From NCBI GenBank assembly GCA_937773555.1, contig CALJVT010000005.1:124001-188000 (forward strand): DNA of 64,000 nucleotides. Direction: 5' to 3'. The translations under genes were made by a program, and so were the position numbers. Each line of letters starts with the position of its first letter. The first letter of the stretch is position 1. The notes under the pieces were generated by a model, which saw only the letters and a list, made by a program, of their open reading frames with translations, searched no databases and was not told the DNA's origin. Shown here piece after piece: positions 56,161 to 64,000 of the stretch. The DNA is from an uncultured Pseudomonadales bacterium (GTDB taxonomy: Bacteria > Pseudomonadota > Gammaproteobacteria > Pseudomonadales > Balneatricaceae).

Positions 56161-56766
56161 CTAAAAGCACTGCGTATAACCACTCTTCAAGCAACGGCTG
56201 GACATGTCTTGTGCTTTACTGATGTCACCAGCACTCATTTCCTTGATGATATTTTTTTTAAGGCCTTGGGCTATCTCGTCCCCATTATGTGCAGCCAAGT
56301 CGAACCAGGCATAAGCTCGAATATTGTCTGAAAGCACTCCGTTGCCACTATAGTACATAAGCCCCACACTCGCCTGAGCCTCAGCAAACCCCTGTTCAGC
56401 AGCCAAGGTAAGCAACTTTAGCGCAGTCTTTGTGTCAGATGAGACCCCTTCACCTCTGGCGTACATGCCACCGAGTTCGTACTGAGCCTCGGCAAAGCCT
56501 TGCTCAGCAGCCAAAGTAAGCCACACCACAGCAGTGTTATCATTCTCTATTACGCCATTGCCTTTAGCGTACATTACCCCTACATTATTTTGCGCAATAA
56601 CATGGCCCTGCTCAGCCAAAGGAATCCACTGCGCTAAAGCCGCTTTAAAGTCACCTGCGGCAAATGCCCTGAGCCCCATATCAAAACCAGTAGCAGAAGC
56701 AACAGCTACCCCACTAGTCAATAATACTGAAAAGGCTAAAGTGATTAATGATTTTTGTAGCTGCAT
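56161..56766 (-). CDS. Secreted Sel1-repeat (SLR) protein
   Basis: 201 aa. Signal peptide (LQKSLITLAFSVLLTSGVAV, cleavage near ASA). Then three to four Sel1-like repeats of 36 residues: AQWIPLAEQGHVIAQNNVG, WLTLAAEQGFAEAQYELGG, LLTLAAEQGFAEAQASVGL and a degenerate fourth AWFDLAAHNGDEIA. Two of the repeats are almost identical. A C-terminal pair of cysteines (RCLKSGYTQCF) may form a disulfide. ATG 56766 has AGAGGAAG upstream; a start 15 codons earlier would spoil the signal peptide. Function unknown, probably a protein-interaction scaffold in the periplasm. Confidence 0.88.
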   Translation of the reverse strand: MQLQKSLITLAFSVLLTSGVAVASATGFDMGLRAFAAGDFKAALAQWIPLAEQGHVIAQNNVGVMYAKGNGVIENDNTAVVWLTLAAEQGFAEAQYELGGMYARGEGVSSDTKTALKLLTLAAEQGFAEAQASVGLMYYSGNGVLSDNIRAYAWFDLAAHNGDEIAQGLKKNIIKEMSAGDISKAQDMSSRCLKSGYTQCF

Positions 56767-57050
56767 CGAAACTTCCTCTGTTAGATAATAGCCTAAGTAT
56801 ACAGCATACAAAGGCGTATCTAGGGATTGTCGTTATGTATAATAGGTTCGCCTAGGGTAGGTAGATCATTGATTTAAAGACTGAGTCTAAGCGACAACTT
56901 TTAACTTCTCTACTCAAACTTGCTGGCCTACATTTAGTTTTAACTGTTGAAAAATTTTCCCTGAAACCATATTCTTCAGGCTTAAAGGTTTTTTTTAGGG
57001 CTCACACTTTTTAAGTGAGTGATCAGTTTAATTTTTTTAAGGAGGATAAT

Positions 57051-57284
57051 ATGAAATTCATGAGGTTTTTAATGATTGGCCTGTTAATAACTAACACCGC
57101 TTTTGCAGGAACAGATGCAAACAATTACCCAAAAGAAACTTGTCAGGAAATTTATAAAGCAATAGGAACCTTTCTTTATCTCGCAGATGTCCAGTGGAAA
57201 CAAGGAAACGAAACAAAAGCCATTTTTTACTCAACCGCATCGGCTAATTACGCATCTATTTACCAAGCCGTATGTAAGAATTAA
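57051..57284 (+). CDS. Small secreted protein, function unknown
   Basis: 77 codons. Signal peptide MKFMRFLMIGLLITNTAFA followed by a 58-residue mature protein with two cysteines (KETCQEIY and AVCKN, likely one disulfide) and a predicted helical body. The ribosome binding site AAGGAGG at 57039-57045 is perfect and 5 nt from the ATG, strong evidence that the gene is real. No family recognised. Opposite in strand to its neighbours, within the accessory stretch. Confidence 0.75.
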   Translation: MKFMRFLMIGLLITNTAFAGTDANNYPKETCQEIYKAIGTFLYLADVQWKQGNETKAIFYSTASANYASIYQAVCKN

Positions 57285-57355
57285 AACACATTATTTTTTA
57301 GTGCTCCGCTAAGATACAATTTAAAATCTTAATGGCCTAACCACTGCGCTATGGC

Positions 57356-57670
57356 TTAAGGTGCTTTTTTAGCTCGGCTTGGTTCTTCAGCACTTAGTGA
57401 CAAGGCTGCTCCTGAGGCTTTATCAACCTTCTCATAGCCCCACTGAATTTTGCCCACATCTGCCACTTTTGAATCTGCACAGTCAAACAGTGTATCAGCC
57501 TGCTGAAGTAATTCAGCACACCTCATACCTGCTTGTCGTCTGCATTTTGTTTGCAACGAACGGCGGATGTAAGTCCGCTTAAGCTGAGCTTGAAGATGCA
57601 AAGGCACACGAATGCGAAAGTAATAAACGTGATGTCTTGAGGACTGAATGTAAGCTGAAGGATTAGCCAT
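57356..57670 (-). pseudogene. Truncated phage-type integrase, N-terminal fragment
   Basis: 104 codons. ANPSAYIQSSRHHVYYFRIR then VPLHLQAQLKRTYIRRSLQT and AGMRCAELLQQADTLFD is the DUF6538-type N-terminal domain of tyrosine recombinases (YxFRxRVP, IRRSLxT). The core-binding and catalytic domains are missing: the frame stops after a short unrelated tail. It begins 78 nt beyond the end of ffs and reads in the same direction, the usual relation of an integrase to its attachment gene. Confidence 0.75.
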
Positions 57671-57747
57671 GTGTTCCACCATGTGGTCCACTTGCTTCGA
57701 TAAGCGTCTAAAATCAGCTAAATATCTATATAAATCAAGGAAATGGT

Positions 57748-57857
57748 GGTACCCCTATCAGCCACACCTCGGCACACGAATCCACCGCTGTGGCTGCTCC
57801 CTTCCAGGCCTGACCAGGTTTACGGTTTATCGTTGCGTGGGGACCAATAGGGCTACC
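57748..57857 (-). ncRNA. ffs: Signal recognition particle 4.5S RNA
   Basis: About 110 nt. The conserved apical loop is clear on the minus strand: GTCAGG, then CTGGAAGGGAGCAGCCACAG, the Ffh-binding GGAA / GGGAGCA core. The ends pair: 5' GGTAGCCCTAT with 3' ATAGGGGTACC (one G-G mismatch). Binds Ffh to target membrane proteins. Ends are placed by pairing and may differ by a few nt. Confidence 0.95.
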
Positions 57858-57891
57858 ATAACGATCACAATCGATCGATTGCGAGGACGGC

Positions 57892-57920
57892 ATTATAGGC
57901 AAAAAGCCCCTGATTCTCAA
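57892..57920 (-). promoter_or_regulatory. Strong sigma-70 promoter of ffs
   Basis: Minus strand: -35 TTGAGA (57915-57920), 17-nt spacer, -10 TATAAT (57892-57897), then a GC-rich discriminator GCCGTCC as in stringently controlled stable-RNA promoters. Expected start near 57885, giving a leader of about 28 nt, similar to the 4.5S RNA precursor of E. coli, which RNase P trims. The leader contains CAATCGATCGATTG, a perfect palindrome (57868-57881). Confidence 0.85.
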
Positions 57921-58125
57921 GCCATTTGTGTAAAGATATTGCAATCATATCAGTCACCGAAGAGGGCCTTGGAGCAAACCTTACTGAGCTAATGTGGGTG
58001 TCATTACCAAAAGACCTGATGGCACAACCCACTCTAACTTTTGGTGTTGAGCTGCTTCGCTTTACTACTAACGACTAAGCTGCTTAGTTAAAAAGACTTA
58101 TCATTGAGGTGACGAGTGGGTTTAA

Positions 58126-59358
58126 TCAAACACCGTAACTAGCATAAGGCAAAAACTCTACATCCTGCGCTTCATCACCACAAGTGTTGGCTTTAACTAC
58201 CGCTAATCCATCGCCCTTCATTGCCGTAGTAAGCACCCCAGAATTTTGATTAGTCATGGCTTCTAGGGTTAGGCCTGCTTGTGCGCTAGGAACCAAACGA
58301 ACACGCAGGTATTCTTGCCTTATACTTGGCTTTTTAGGTGGGTTAACTAAATGTGCACTAAGGCTGTGGCCATTGGTGTTAGTGCAGCCTTGAAGAGCTA
58401 ATAAAAAAGGCCGTGCCATCACCATAAAAGTCACTAGAACACTAGCCGGATTGCCAGGCAAACCAAAAAACGGTGTTTGTTTTACGCTTCCAAAAGCCAG
58501 CGGTTTACCAGGTTTAATGGCTAATTTCCAAACATCCAATTGGCCCAAGGTTGTTACTGCAGCTTTGACATGGTCTTCCTCACCCTCAGAAACACCGCCA
58601 CTAGTAATAATGATATCGGCGGAATCTGCTGCCAAAGCAAGAGCTGTCTCTGTCGTTGACTGCTCATCTGTAATAATGCCCATGTCGACTAATTCCATGC
58701 CCAGCTGATCTACTAAACCTGCCAACAAGAACCGATTGGAATTATAAATCTGGCCTGGCTTTAACGCTTGGCCGGGGTTCACCAGCTCACTTCCAGTAGA
58801 CGCAATAGCCACTTTTAATGGTCGATAGACGTTTACATGCTCTACCCCCATGGATGCCAACACACCTAAATGTCTGGCTTCTAACTTAACGCCAGCTTCA
58901 CACACTAGCTGCCCTTCCACCACATCTTGGCCTGAGGGGCGAATGAATTGACCCCATTTTTGGCCTTGTTCTAAAGCACTTGATCGTATTCGTACACCGC
59001 CGTCTACAATCTCAATATCTTCCTGAATAACAACAAGCTCTGTATTTTCTGGCACTTCAGCACCAGTAAACACTCGGGCACAGGTTTGCGCTTTTAAGGT
59101 ATGTGGCACTTGCCCTGCGGCTATGCGCTGACTCACAGGAATAATGTCTAAGTTTAAGTCCTCTACTCGCATGGCATAGCCGTCCATGGCACTGTTGTCC
59201 GCAGGAGGCACGTTTACCAAAGAAACCACTGGCTCACTCAACACACGTCCGCGGGCATGAAACAAAGGCACGCTTTGCGCAGTTAGCATACACCTTGCAG
59301 ATGACATGATTTGTTGCCGCGCTGCAGAAACGCTGGTAAGGCTCGTTTTTTTATCCAT
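58126..59358 (-). CDS. moeA: Molybdopterin molybdotransferase MoeA
   Basis: Inserts molybdate into adenylylated molybdopterin. 410 aa (E. coli 411). Motifs: PADNSAMDGYA, IAAGQVPHTL, FTGAEVPENTE, ITSGGVSEGEEDHVK, KPGKPLAFG and FGLPGNPASVLVTF. Follows moaB by 5 nt, a molybdenum-cofactor operon. Confidence 0.96.
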   Translation of the reverse strand: MDKKTSLTSVSAARQQIMSSARCMLTAQSVPLFHARGRVLSEPVVSLVNVPPADNSAMDGYAMRVEDLNLDIIPVSQRIAAGQVPHTLKAQTCARVFTGAEVPENTELVVIQEDIEIVDGGVRIRSSALEQGQKWGQFIRPSGQDVVEGQLVCEAGVKLEARHLGVLASMGVEHVNVYRPLKVAIASTGSELVNPGQALKPGQIYNSNRFLLAGLVDQLGMELVDMGIITDEQSTTETALALAADSADIIITSGGVSEGEEDHVKAAVTTLGQLDVWKLAIKPGKPLAFGSVKQTPFFGLPGNPASVLVTFMVMARPFLLALQGCTNTNGHSLSAHLVNPPKKPSIRQEYLRVRLVPSAQAGLTLEAMTNQNSGVLTTAMKGDGLAVVKANTCGDEAQDVEFLPYASYGV

Positions 59359-59363
59359 ACTAG

Positions 59364-59903
59364 CTACTGCGCTGTGTGCTGGGCAGAGGAGTGAAAGGTC
59401 ACCATTTCCACAAAATTACAGGGCTTGTGCCGGCTGTCTAACTGCTGCTCAATAATGCCATCCCATGCAGTACGGCAGGCACCCGTAGACCCTGGAATAC
59501 TAAAAATCACGGTGCGGTTAGCCACTCCAGCAATAGTACGAGATTGTATGGTAGAAGTGCCAACTTCAGCATATGAAAGGCTTCTAAATAGCTCACCAAA
59601 ACCTTCGATAACTTGATCAAATAGGGGTAACAGTGCATCAGGGGTGGTGTCTCTAGCGGTAAATCCAGTTCCCCCTGTGACGAGCACCGCATGAACATTA
59701 CTATCAGCCACCCACATACTTACTGCTGCACGTATTTGATACACATCATCTTTAACAATGGAGTGCTGCGCTAAGCTGTGTCCAGCACCTTGCAAACGCT
59801 CAATAAGCGTTGCACCCGATTTATCGGTTGCTAGAGTACGCGTGTCTGAGACAGTTAACACGGCAATGTTAATAGGTTTCTGTGGCGTGGTGGCGCTAGT
59901 CAT
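59364..59903 (-). CDS. moaB: Molybdenum cofactor biosynthesis protein MoaB
   Basis: 179 aa, MogA/MoaB family, molybdopterin-binding. Motifs: VLTVSDTRTLATDKSG, VLVTGGTGFTARDTTPDAL and FSIPGSTGACRTAWDGII. The sequence fits MoaB rather than MogA. First gene of the moaB-moeA pair, same strand. Confidence 0.94.
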   Translation of the reverse strand: MTSATTPQKPINIAVLTVSDTRTLATDKSGATLIERLQGAGHSLAQHSIVKDDVYQIRAAVSMWVADSNVHAVLVTGGTGFTARDTTPDALLPLFDQVIEGFGELFRSLSYAEVGTSTIQSRTIAGVANRTVIFSIPGSTGACRTAWDGIIEQQLDSRHKPCNFVEMVTFHSSAQHTAQ

Positions 59904-60099
59904 AGGATAGGTCTCTTATTTATGGCTAAAGAGTGAAAAAATATCCTGGTTAGTATACAGACTGTTTGATCTAGATTGTATATTTGCTAGCCGTTACCCT
60001 TATTGCTCATATTAATGATCTTAATGTTACAACTTTAGTTGCAACGACTTTAGTCTCATTCACTAAGGTCTAATTTCTAATACCTACCAATTCTCTAGA

Positions 60100-60115
60100 C
60101 TAGGTTCCAACCTAG
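60100..60115. promoter_or_regulatory. Candidate operator upstream of the ABC importer
   Basis: CTAGGTT-CC-AACCTAG is a perfect dyad, 67-82 nt before the binding-protein start. The 279-nt gap between moaB and this gene must hold its promoter, which I could not place with confidence. Confidence 0.4.
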
Positions 60116-60182
60116 AAGCACATCTGCATTAACTGTTGGCAGTGCTGATCTTGGTTCAACAAGAATAAATTGGAGTTTTGCC

Positions 60183-61556
60183 ATGACAGATGTAAAATCT
60201 GAAAACACAAATCACAAAGCTGGCTGGTCTCGCCGCGATGTGTTGAAAGCCACGTCAGCTGGAGCCGCAGCAGGCGTTACACCTATGTTCTTTACTCAAA
60301 ATGCATGGGCAGAAGAAGCACTTGGTAACTACCCAGTTAAGGGTAGCGAAGTTGTACTTGGTTTTAATGTACCCCAAACAGGTGCATACGCAGACGAAGG
60401 CGCTGATGAATTGCGTGCCTACAAGCTAGCTGTAAAGCACTTGAACAATGGTGGCGGCATGCTCGACACCCTTAAGCCAAGCAAATTGACTGGCAACGGC
60501 ATTTTAGGCAAAAAGGTGACTTACGTTACCGGTGATACACAAACCAACGCTGATGCCTCTCGTACTTCTGCTCGCCGCATGATTGAGCGTGACAAAGTAA
60601 TTATGGTTACTGGTGGTTCTTCTTCTGGTATCGCCATTGCTCAACAGTACCTATGTAACGAATTAGGCATTATCTTTATGTGTGGTTTGACTCACTCAAA
60701 CGACACTACAGGTAAGGACAAGCAGCGTTATGGCTTCCGTCACTTCTTCAACGCCCACATGACAGGTAAGGCACTGTCTCCTGTACTAAGCAAAGAATAT
60801 GGCAAAGACCGTCGTGCTTTCCACTTAACTGCCGACTATTCTTGGGGCCACACCCAGCAAGAGTCTATGCAAGAGTTTACCGAGAAAGAAGGTTGGTCAA
60901 CTGCAGGCAACATCATGACGCCTTTGAAGACTACTGACTTCTCTCAGTACTTGTCTCAGGTATTGAACTCTGATGCAGACGTACTAATTTTGAACCACTA
61001 CGGCGCGAACATGGTTAACTCATTAACCAACGCTGTAAACTTCGGCATGCGTGACATGCAAAAGAACGGTAAGAACTTAGAAATCGTTGTGCCTTTATAT
61101 AGCCGTTTAATGGCTAAAGGTGCCGGTTCTGCCAACATCGATGGTGTGTTAGGCACCTCAGGTTGGAACTGGGCTCTACAAGATGAAGGTTCTAAAGTGT
61201 TTGTTAAAACCTTTACTGATGAATATGGCTTTCCACCTTCACAGGCGGCTCACACCTGTTATGTACAGACTCTTTTGTATGCTAACGCTTGTGAAATGGC
61301 CGGAACTTTCTACCCACCAGAAGTCATTAAAGCCCTTGAAGACTTTAAATTCACTGGCGCTGGCAACGGTGAAACTTTATACCGTGGTTCTGATCACCAG
61401 TGTATTAAAAACATCTTGGTTATGCAGGGTAAGTCACCTGCTGCGCGCACCAGCGAGTTTGACTATCTACAGATCGTTGATGAAGTGGATGCTAAAACTG
61501 TTGACTATGATCCAGCCATCTTTGGCGGTGAACTAGGTCCATACGTACCAGCCTAA
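60183..61556 (+). CDS. ABC importer substrate-binding protein with Tat signal (Liv/HAAT type)
   Basis: 457 aa periplasmic binding protein of the branched-chain amino acid / amide (HAAT) class. The N-terminus WSRRDVLKATSAGAAAGV is a twin-arginine signal, cleavage near AWA. Two-lobe periplasmic-binding fold with GFNVPQTGAYADEGADELRAY and MVTGGSSSGIAIAQQYLCN. The substrate is not known; it does not look like UrtA (urea). Good start: TGGAG upstream of the ATG. A terminator separates it from the permeases, as is common where the binding protein must be made in excess. Confidence 0.9.
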   Translation: MTDVKSENTNHKAGWSRRDVLKATSAGAAAGVTPMFFTQNAWAEEALGNYPVKGSEVVLGFNVPQTGAYADEGADELRAYKLAVKHLNNGGGMLDTLKPSKLTGNGILGKKVTYVTGDTQTNADASRTSARRMIERDKVIMVTGGSSSGIAIAQQYLCNELGIIFMCGLTHSNDTTGKDKQRYGFRHFFNAHMTGKALSPVLSKEYGKDRRAFHLTADYSWGHTQQESMQEFTEKEGWSTAGNIMTPLKTTDFSQYLSQVLNSDADVLILNHYGANMVNSLTNAVNFGMRDMQKNGKNLEIVVPLYSRLMAKGAGSANIDGVLGTSGWNWALQDEGSKVFVKTFTDEYGFPPSQAAHTCYVQTLLYANACEMAGTFYPPEVIKALEDFKFTGAGNGETLYRGSDHQCIKNILVMQGKSPAARTSEFDYLQIVDEVDAKTVDYDPAIFGGELGPYVPA

Positions 61557-61575
61557 ACTGTATGTAGTGACCAAT

Positions 61576-61609
61576 ACGGGCCAGTATTACGCTGGCCCGT
61601 TTTTATTTT
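61576..61609 (+). terminator. Intrinsic terminator / attenuator after the binding-protein gene
   Basis: Perfect 9-bp stem ACGGGCCAG / CTGGCCCGT with a 7-nt loop followed by TTTTTATTTTA. Lies 19 nt after the stop, before the permease genes on the same strand, so it likely lowers but may not abolish read-through. Confidence 0.9.
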
Positions 61610-61672
61610 ATTTAGACTATACTAAAAAAACAACATGATTTTGTTACAGCAACCAAAGGGAGTATCTCCACA

Positions 61673-62572
61673 ATGGATATGACGCTCAACGCTTTTACCC
61701 TTTCTATTTTAACCGGCTTACAGCTGGGTTCTATATACGTGCTCATCGCTTTGGGCCTCACTCTTATTTTTGGCACTTTGGGCGTAGTTAACTTTGCCCA
61801 TGGAGCCTTATACCTCATTGCTATTTATTTAGCTGTGAGCATTAACAATGCTCTAGGCTTTGGCCTGGCGCTCATCCTCGTGCCCCCTATCCTATTTATT
61901 ATCGGGGTACTCTTGGAGCGTGGATTAATTCAACGTTTTTACGACCGCCCTCACACTGATCAGATTTTAGTGACTTTTGGCTTAGCCATCGTTATACAAG
62001 AGCTTCTGAAGTGGGCGTTCGGTGCTAACAACATACCCTTTTCTATCCCTAGTTGGGGTAACGGTATCATCTTCATGCATGATTACCTGCCATTCTTAGA
62101 AGGATTTGTAGTGTATCCAAAGTGGCGCATGATATTAGTTGTGGTAGCCATTGTTACTGTATCAGCCGTATTCGCTCTATTGCACCTCACACGGTTTGGT
62201 TTAGTAATTCGTGCAGGAATGCGCGATGCAGAAATGTTGCAATTCCTTGGGGTTAACATTAACCGCCGCTTTATGGTGGTGTTTGGCCTAGGTGCCATGA
62301 TTGCAGGTATTGCTGGTGTATTCGGCGGCCCAGTAACTCAGGTATCACCAGAAGTAGGCATGCAATTACTTGTGCCCTCGTTCTTAATCGTAGTTATTGG
62401 CGGCATGGGCTCCTTAGGTGGTGCTGTATTGGCCAGTATATTAATTGGTATGGCACAAAGTTTTACCGCACCTTATATCTACATTAATACCATTATTATT
62501 TACCTAATCACCGTTATCATTTTATTGGTCCGCCCACGTGGTTTGTTAGGTGCCAAAGGAGTATTTGAATAA
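61673..62572 (+). CDS. ABC importer permease, LivH type
   Basis: 299 aa, about eight transmembrane helices. LQLGSIYVLIALGLTLIFG, LGVVNFAHGALYLIAIY and the C-terminal GMGSLGGAVLASILIGMAQS are LivH-family motifs. Its TAA overlaps the ATG of the next permease by one base (TAATG), so the two are coupled. Pairs with the LivM-type protein. Confidence 0.94.
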   Translation: MDMTLNAFTLSILTGLQLGSIYVLIALGLTLIFGTLGVVNFAHGALYLIAIYLAVSINNALGFGLALILVPPILFIIGVLLERGLIQRFYDRPHTDQILVTFGLAIVIQELLKWAFGANNIPFSIPSWGNGIIFMHDYLPFLEGFVVYPKWRMILVVVAIVTVSAVFALLHLTRFGLVIRAGMRDAEMLQFLGVNINRRFMVVFGLGAMIAGIAGVFGGPVTQVSPEVGMQLLVPSFLIVVIGGMGSLGGAVLASILIGMAQSFTAPYIYINTIIIYLITVIILLVRPRGLLGAKGVFE

Positions 62573-63546
62573 TGACCACTCAAAATAACTTTTGGCAACA
62601 CAACAGAACAGTGTTGATTTTCGCCTTGATCGCTTTAACAATGCCTTTTTGGTTCCCACTGATGGGGGGTTATTCAGGCTTAGATACGAAGATCATGATC
62701 TTTTGTATTTTTGTTGTAGGTTTTGATATTTTGCTTGGCTTTACTGGTTATTTGTCGTTTGGACACGCAGCCTTTTTTGGTATTTCTGCTTACGTTACAG
62801 GCATTATGTTAAAGAGTTTCTCTGACAACATTATTCCAGCCATATTGGTGGCTGTATTAGCCGCCACTGTCGTTGCAGTAATTATTGGCTTACTAACGTT
62901 AAAAAGAACAGGTATTTACTTTTCTATTCTTACCTTAGCCTTTGCAGAAATGTTCGACTCTATGGCCATGTCTATGTTGCAAAAATGGACTGGTGGCGAA
63001 AACGGTTTAACCGGCATGCCTACGCCCATGTTGTTTAACTTAAAAATGCAGGGCGACACCGTATTTTACTTTGTGACACTTATGGCTATTTTATTATTTT
63101 ACTTGGCCAAACGTATTGAGCGCTCACCCGTAGGCTTAATGATGAAAGCGATCAAGTGCAACCAAACACGGTTGGAGTTTACCGGCATTAATGCCCGTAA
63201 ATACAAGTTATTAGCCTTCGTAATAAGTGCTGTTTATGCCGCCATCGCAGGTGCGTTGATGGTCGTTTATGAACCTTTTGTAGGCCACGAATTCCTTGGC
63301 TGGCATCAGTCTGGTGAAATCGTCATCATGTCTGTTATCGGCGGCGTAGGCACTCTGGTTGGGCCAATGTTAGGTGCAGGGTTCATGCTGTATTTTGAGA
63401 ACGTGTTGTCGGTAAACTTGGGAGAACAGTGGTTACTTGTTTTAGGTGCAATCTTTATGGCTGTTGTCATCTTTATGCCAGGTGGTTTTATGGAAGGCAT
63501 CGCCCGCCTCAAAAAACGTTATTTCACCACTGTTGATGGCGAATAA
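62572..63546 (+). CDS. ABC importer permease, LivM type
   Basis: 324 aa, about nine helices. GYLSFGHAAFFGISAYVTG and SVIGGVGTLVGPMLGAGFM are LivM motifs, and the segment KRTGIYFSILTLAFAEMF precedes the EAA-like loop that contacts the ATPase. Overlaps the LivH-type gene by one base and is followed after 11 nt by the ATPase gene. Confidence 0.94.
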   Translation: MTTQNNFWQHNRTVLIFALIALTMPFWFPLMGGYSGLDTKIMIFCIFVVGFDILLGFTGYLSFGHAAFFGISAYVTGIMLKSFSDNIIPAILVAVLAATVVAVIIGLLTLKRTGIYFSILTLAFAEMFDSMAMSMLQKWTGGENGLTGMPTPMLFNLKMQGDTVFYFVTLMAILLFYLAKRIERSPVGLMMKAIKCNQTRLEFTGINARKYKLLAFVISAVYAAIAGALMVVYEPFVGHEFLGWHQSGEIVIMSVIGGVGTLVGPMLGAGFMLYFENVLSVNLGEQWLLVLGAIFMAVVIFMPGGFMEGIARLKKRYFTTVDGE

Positions 63547-63557
63547 GGAACTGAATC

Positions 63558-64000
63558 ATGGCTATATTAGATATACATCAAGTATCCTTAAGTTTTGGTG
63601 GTTTAAAAGCCTTACAAAACGTTAATTTAAAAATCGAAAAAGGCACTACACACGCTCTTATTGGGCCCAATGGTGCAGGCAAGTCAACCTTACTAAATGT
63701 GTTAACCGGCATGCTTAAGCCTGATGACGGTTCAGTAATGTTTGATGGCAAACCCTTGCTTAATGTTAACTCTTACGACATTAACCAACTGGGCATTGCT
63801 AAAGTATTCCAAACACCAGCAATTTTTCCAGAAATGACCGTGTTACAAAACGTAACTATTCCAGTGTTTGCTGCTAGAGATGGGTCCTTTAACCTAAATA
63901 TGTTTGAGGGCCGAAGCAAACAACGCCCTCTTATTGAGTTTGCAGAACAACAAATCTGTGAACTAGGGTTAGAAAATCACATGCACTCCATGGCAGGAAG
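63558..64000 (+). CDS. ABC importer ATPase, LivG type (3' end outside window)
   Basis: 147 codons and part of another before the window ends. Walker A GPNGAGKST near residue 38 and the Q-loop VFQTPAIFPEMTV near residue 87, with the long insertion region of LivG/F proteins starting at AARDGSFNLNMFEGRSKQRP. Ribosome binding site AAGGAA 7 nt upstream. Third membrane-complex gene of the operon; a LivF-type partner probably follows. Confidence 0.93.
   Translation, partial: MAILDIHQVSLSFGGLKALQNVNLKIEKGTTHALIGPNGAGKSTLLNVLTGMLKPDDGSVMFDGKPLLNVNSYDINQLGIAKVFQTPAIFPEMTVLQNVTIPVFAARDGSFNLNMFEGRSKQRPLIEFAEQQICELGLENHMHSMAG

Noticed and set aside
57337-57356. tRNA-like D-arm sequence on the minus strand (AGCGCAGTGGTTAG)
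   Set aside because: The flanks form no acceptor stem, anticodon arm or T arm, so it is not a tRNA gene; a chance match or a remnant cannot be told apart.
54563-57860. att direct repeats bounding the ffs-dnaX accessory stretch
   Set aside because: Only short GGGTAC-type matches to the ffs 3' end were seen on the dnaX side, too short to support an attachment site.
57669-57992. Plus-strand open frame of 107 codons across ffs
   Set aside because: It is the antisense of the 4.5S RNA gene and its promoter and has no ribosome binding site.
60120-60160. Sigma-54 promoter upstream of the ABC binding protein (TTGGCAGTGCTGATCTTGG)
   Set aside because: The spacing between the two GG elements is 13 nt instead of 10, and the -12 GC is missing.
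1-64000. CRISPR arrays, insertion sequences, intact prophage, toxin-antitoxin pairs
   Set aside because: No regularly spaced repeats, transposase genes, phage structural genes or paired small toxin-antitoxin frames were found.

Overview
This window is a stretch of bacterial chromosome from a gammaproteobacterium, most likely a marine one close to the Oceanospirillales or neighbouring heterotrophic orders. The evidence is the gene content: YcgL, YcgN, YeaC, an Rsd/AlgQ-type anti-sigma factor, a fused RlmKL methyltransferase, a long-type isocitrate lyase, malate synthase G, and an ammonium transporter of a type common in marine bacteria. The GC content looks mid-40s by eye (not computed). No CRISPR array, intact prophage, insertion sequence or tRNA gene was found.

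Layout. 1-7.2 kb: TCA-cycle block, with sdhCDAB and the start of sucA on the minus strand and gltA divergent on the plus strand; the shared control region is rich in dyads. 7.3-11 kb: amt, with a sigma-54 promoter and an NtrC-type dyad, converging on rlmL. 11.4-19.5 kb: caa3-type cytochrome c oxidase genes (coxB, coxA, ctaG, coxC) and assembly factors (SURF1, a thioredoxin-like CxxxC protein, ctaA, ctaB), plus DUF2909 and DUF2970 membrane proteins. 19.6-29.6 kb: housekeeping genes (pyrD, dusC, ribE, hemH, pepN, a DUF2797 protein, yeaC, glpG, nadK, rsd). 29.7-35.7 kb: an orphan gene resembling ADP-ribosyltransferases, then the glyoxylate shunt (aceA, a divergent LysR regulator, glcB). 36-50 kb: ygiQ, a DEAD-box helicase, a broken porin gene, hrpA, fadD, a YafJ-type amidotransferase and a von Willebrand factor A protein. 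50-54.6 kb: ycgN, ycgL, rnd, recR, ybaB, dnaX. 54.6-57.9 kb: a small accessory stretch (EamA exporter, Sel1 protein, small secreted protein, truncated integrase) ending at the 4.5S RNA gene ffs. 58-64 kb: moeA, moaB, then a Liv/HAAT-type ABC importer with a Tat-exported binding protein, running off the right edge.

How the genes work together. Fatty acids activated by FadD and acetyl units enter through citrate synthase, the TCA cycle and the glyoxylate shunt. Electrons leave through succinate dehydrogenase and the caa3 oxidase, whose haem A is made here by CtaB and CtaA, downstream of ferrochelatase (HemH).

Sequence caution. Three genes carry indels: aceA (a compensating pair), dnaX (one, at the gamma/tau boundary) and the porin (at least three). 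In each the protein is well conserved across the break. Assembly or sequencing error is therefore a serious alternative to true pseudogenes or programmed frameshifting. The strongest biological leads are the amt promoter arrangement, the dnaX frameshift site, the ART-like orphan gene, the PsrA-type box before fadD, and the apparent insertion between ffs and dnaX.
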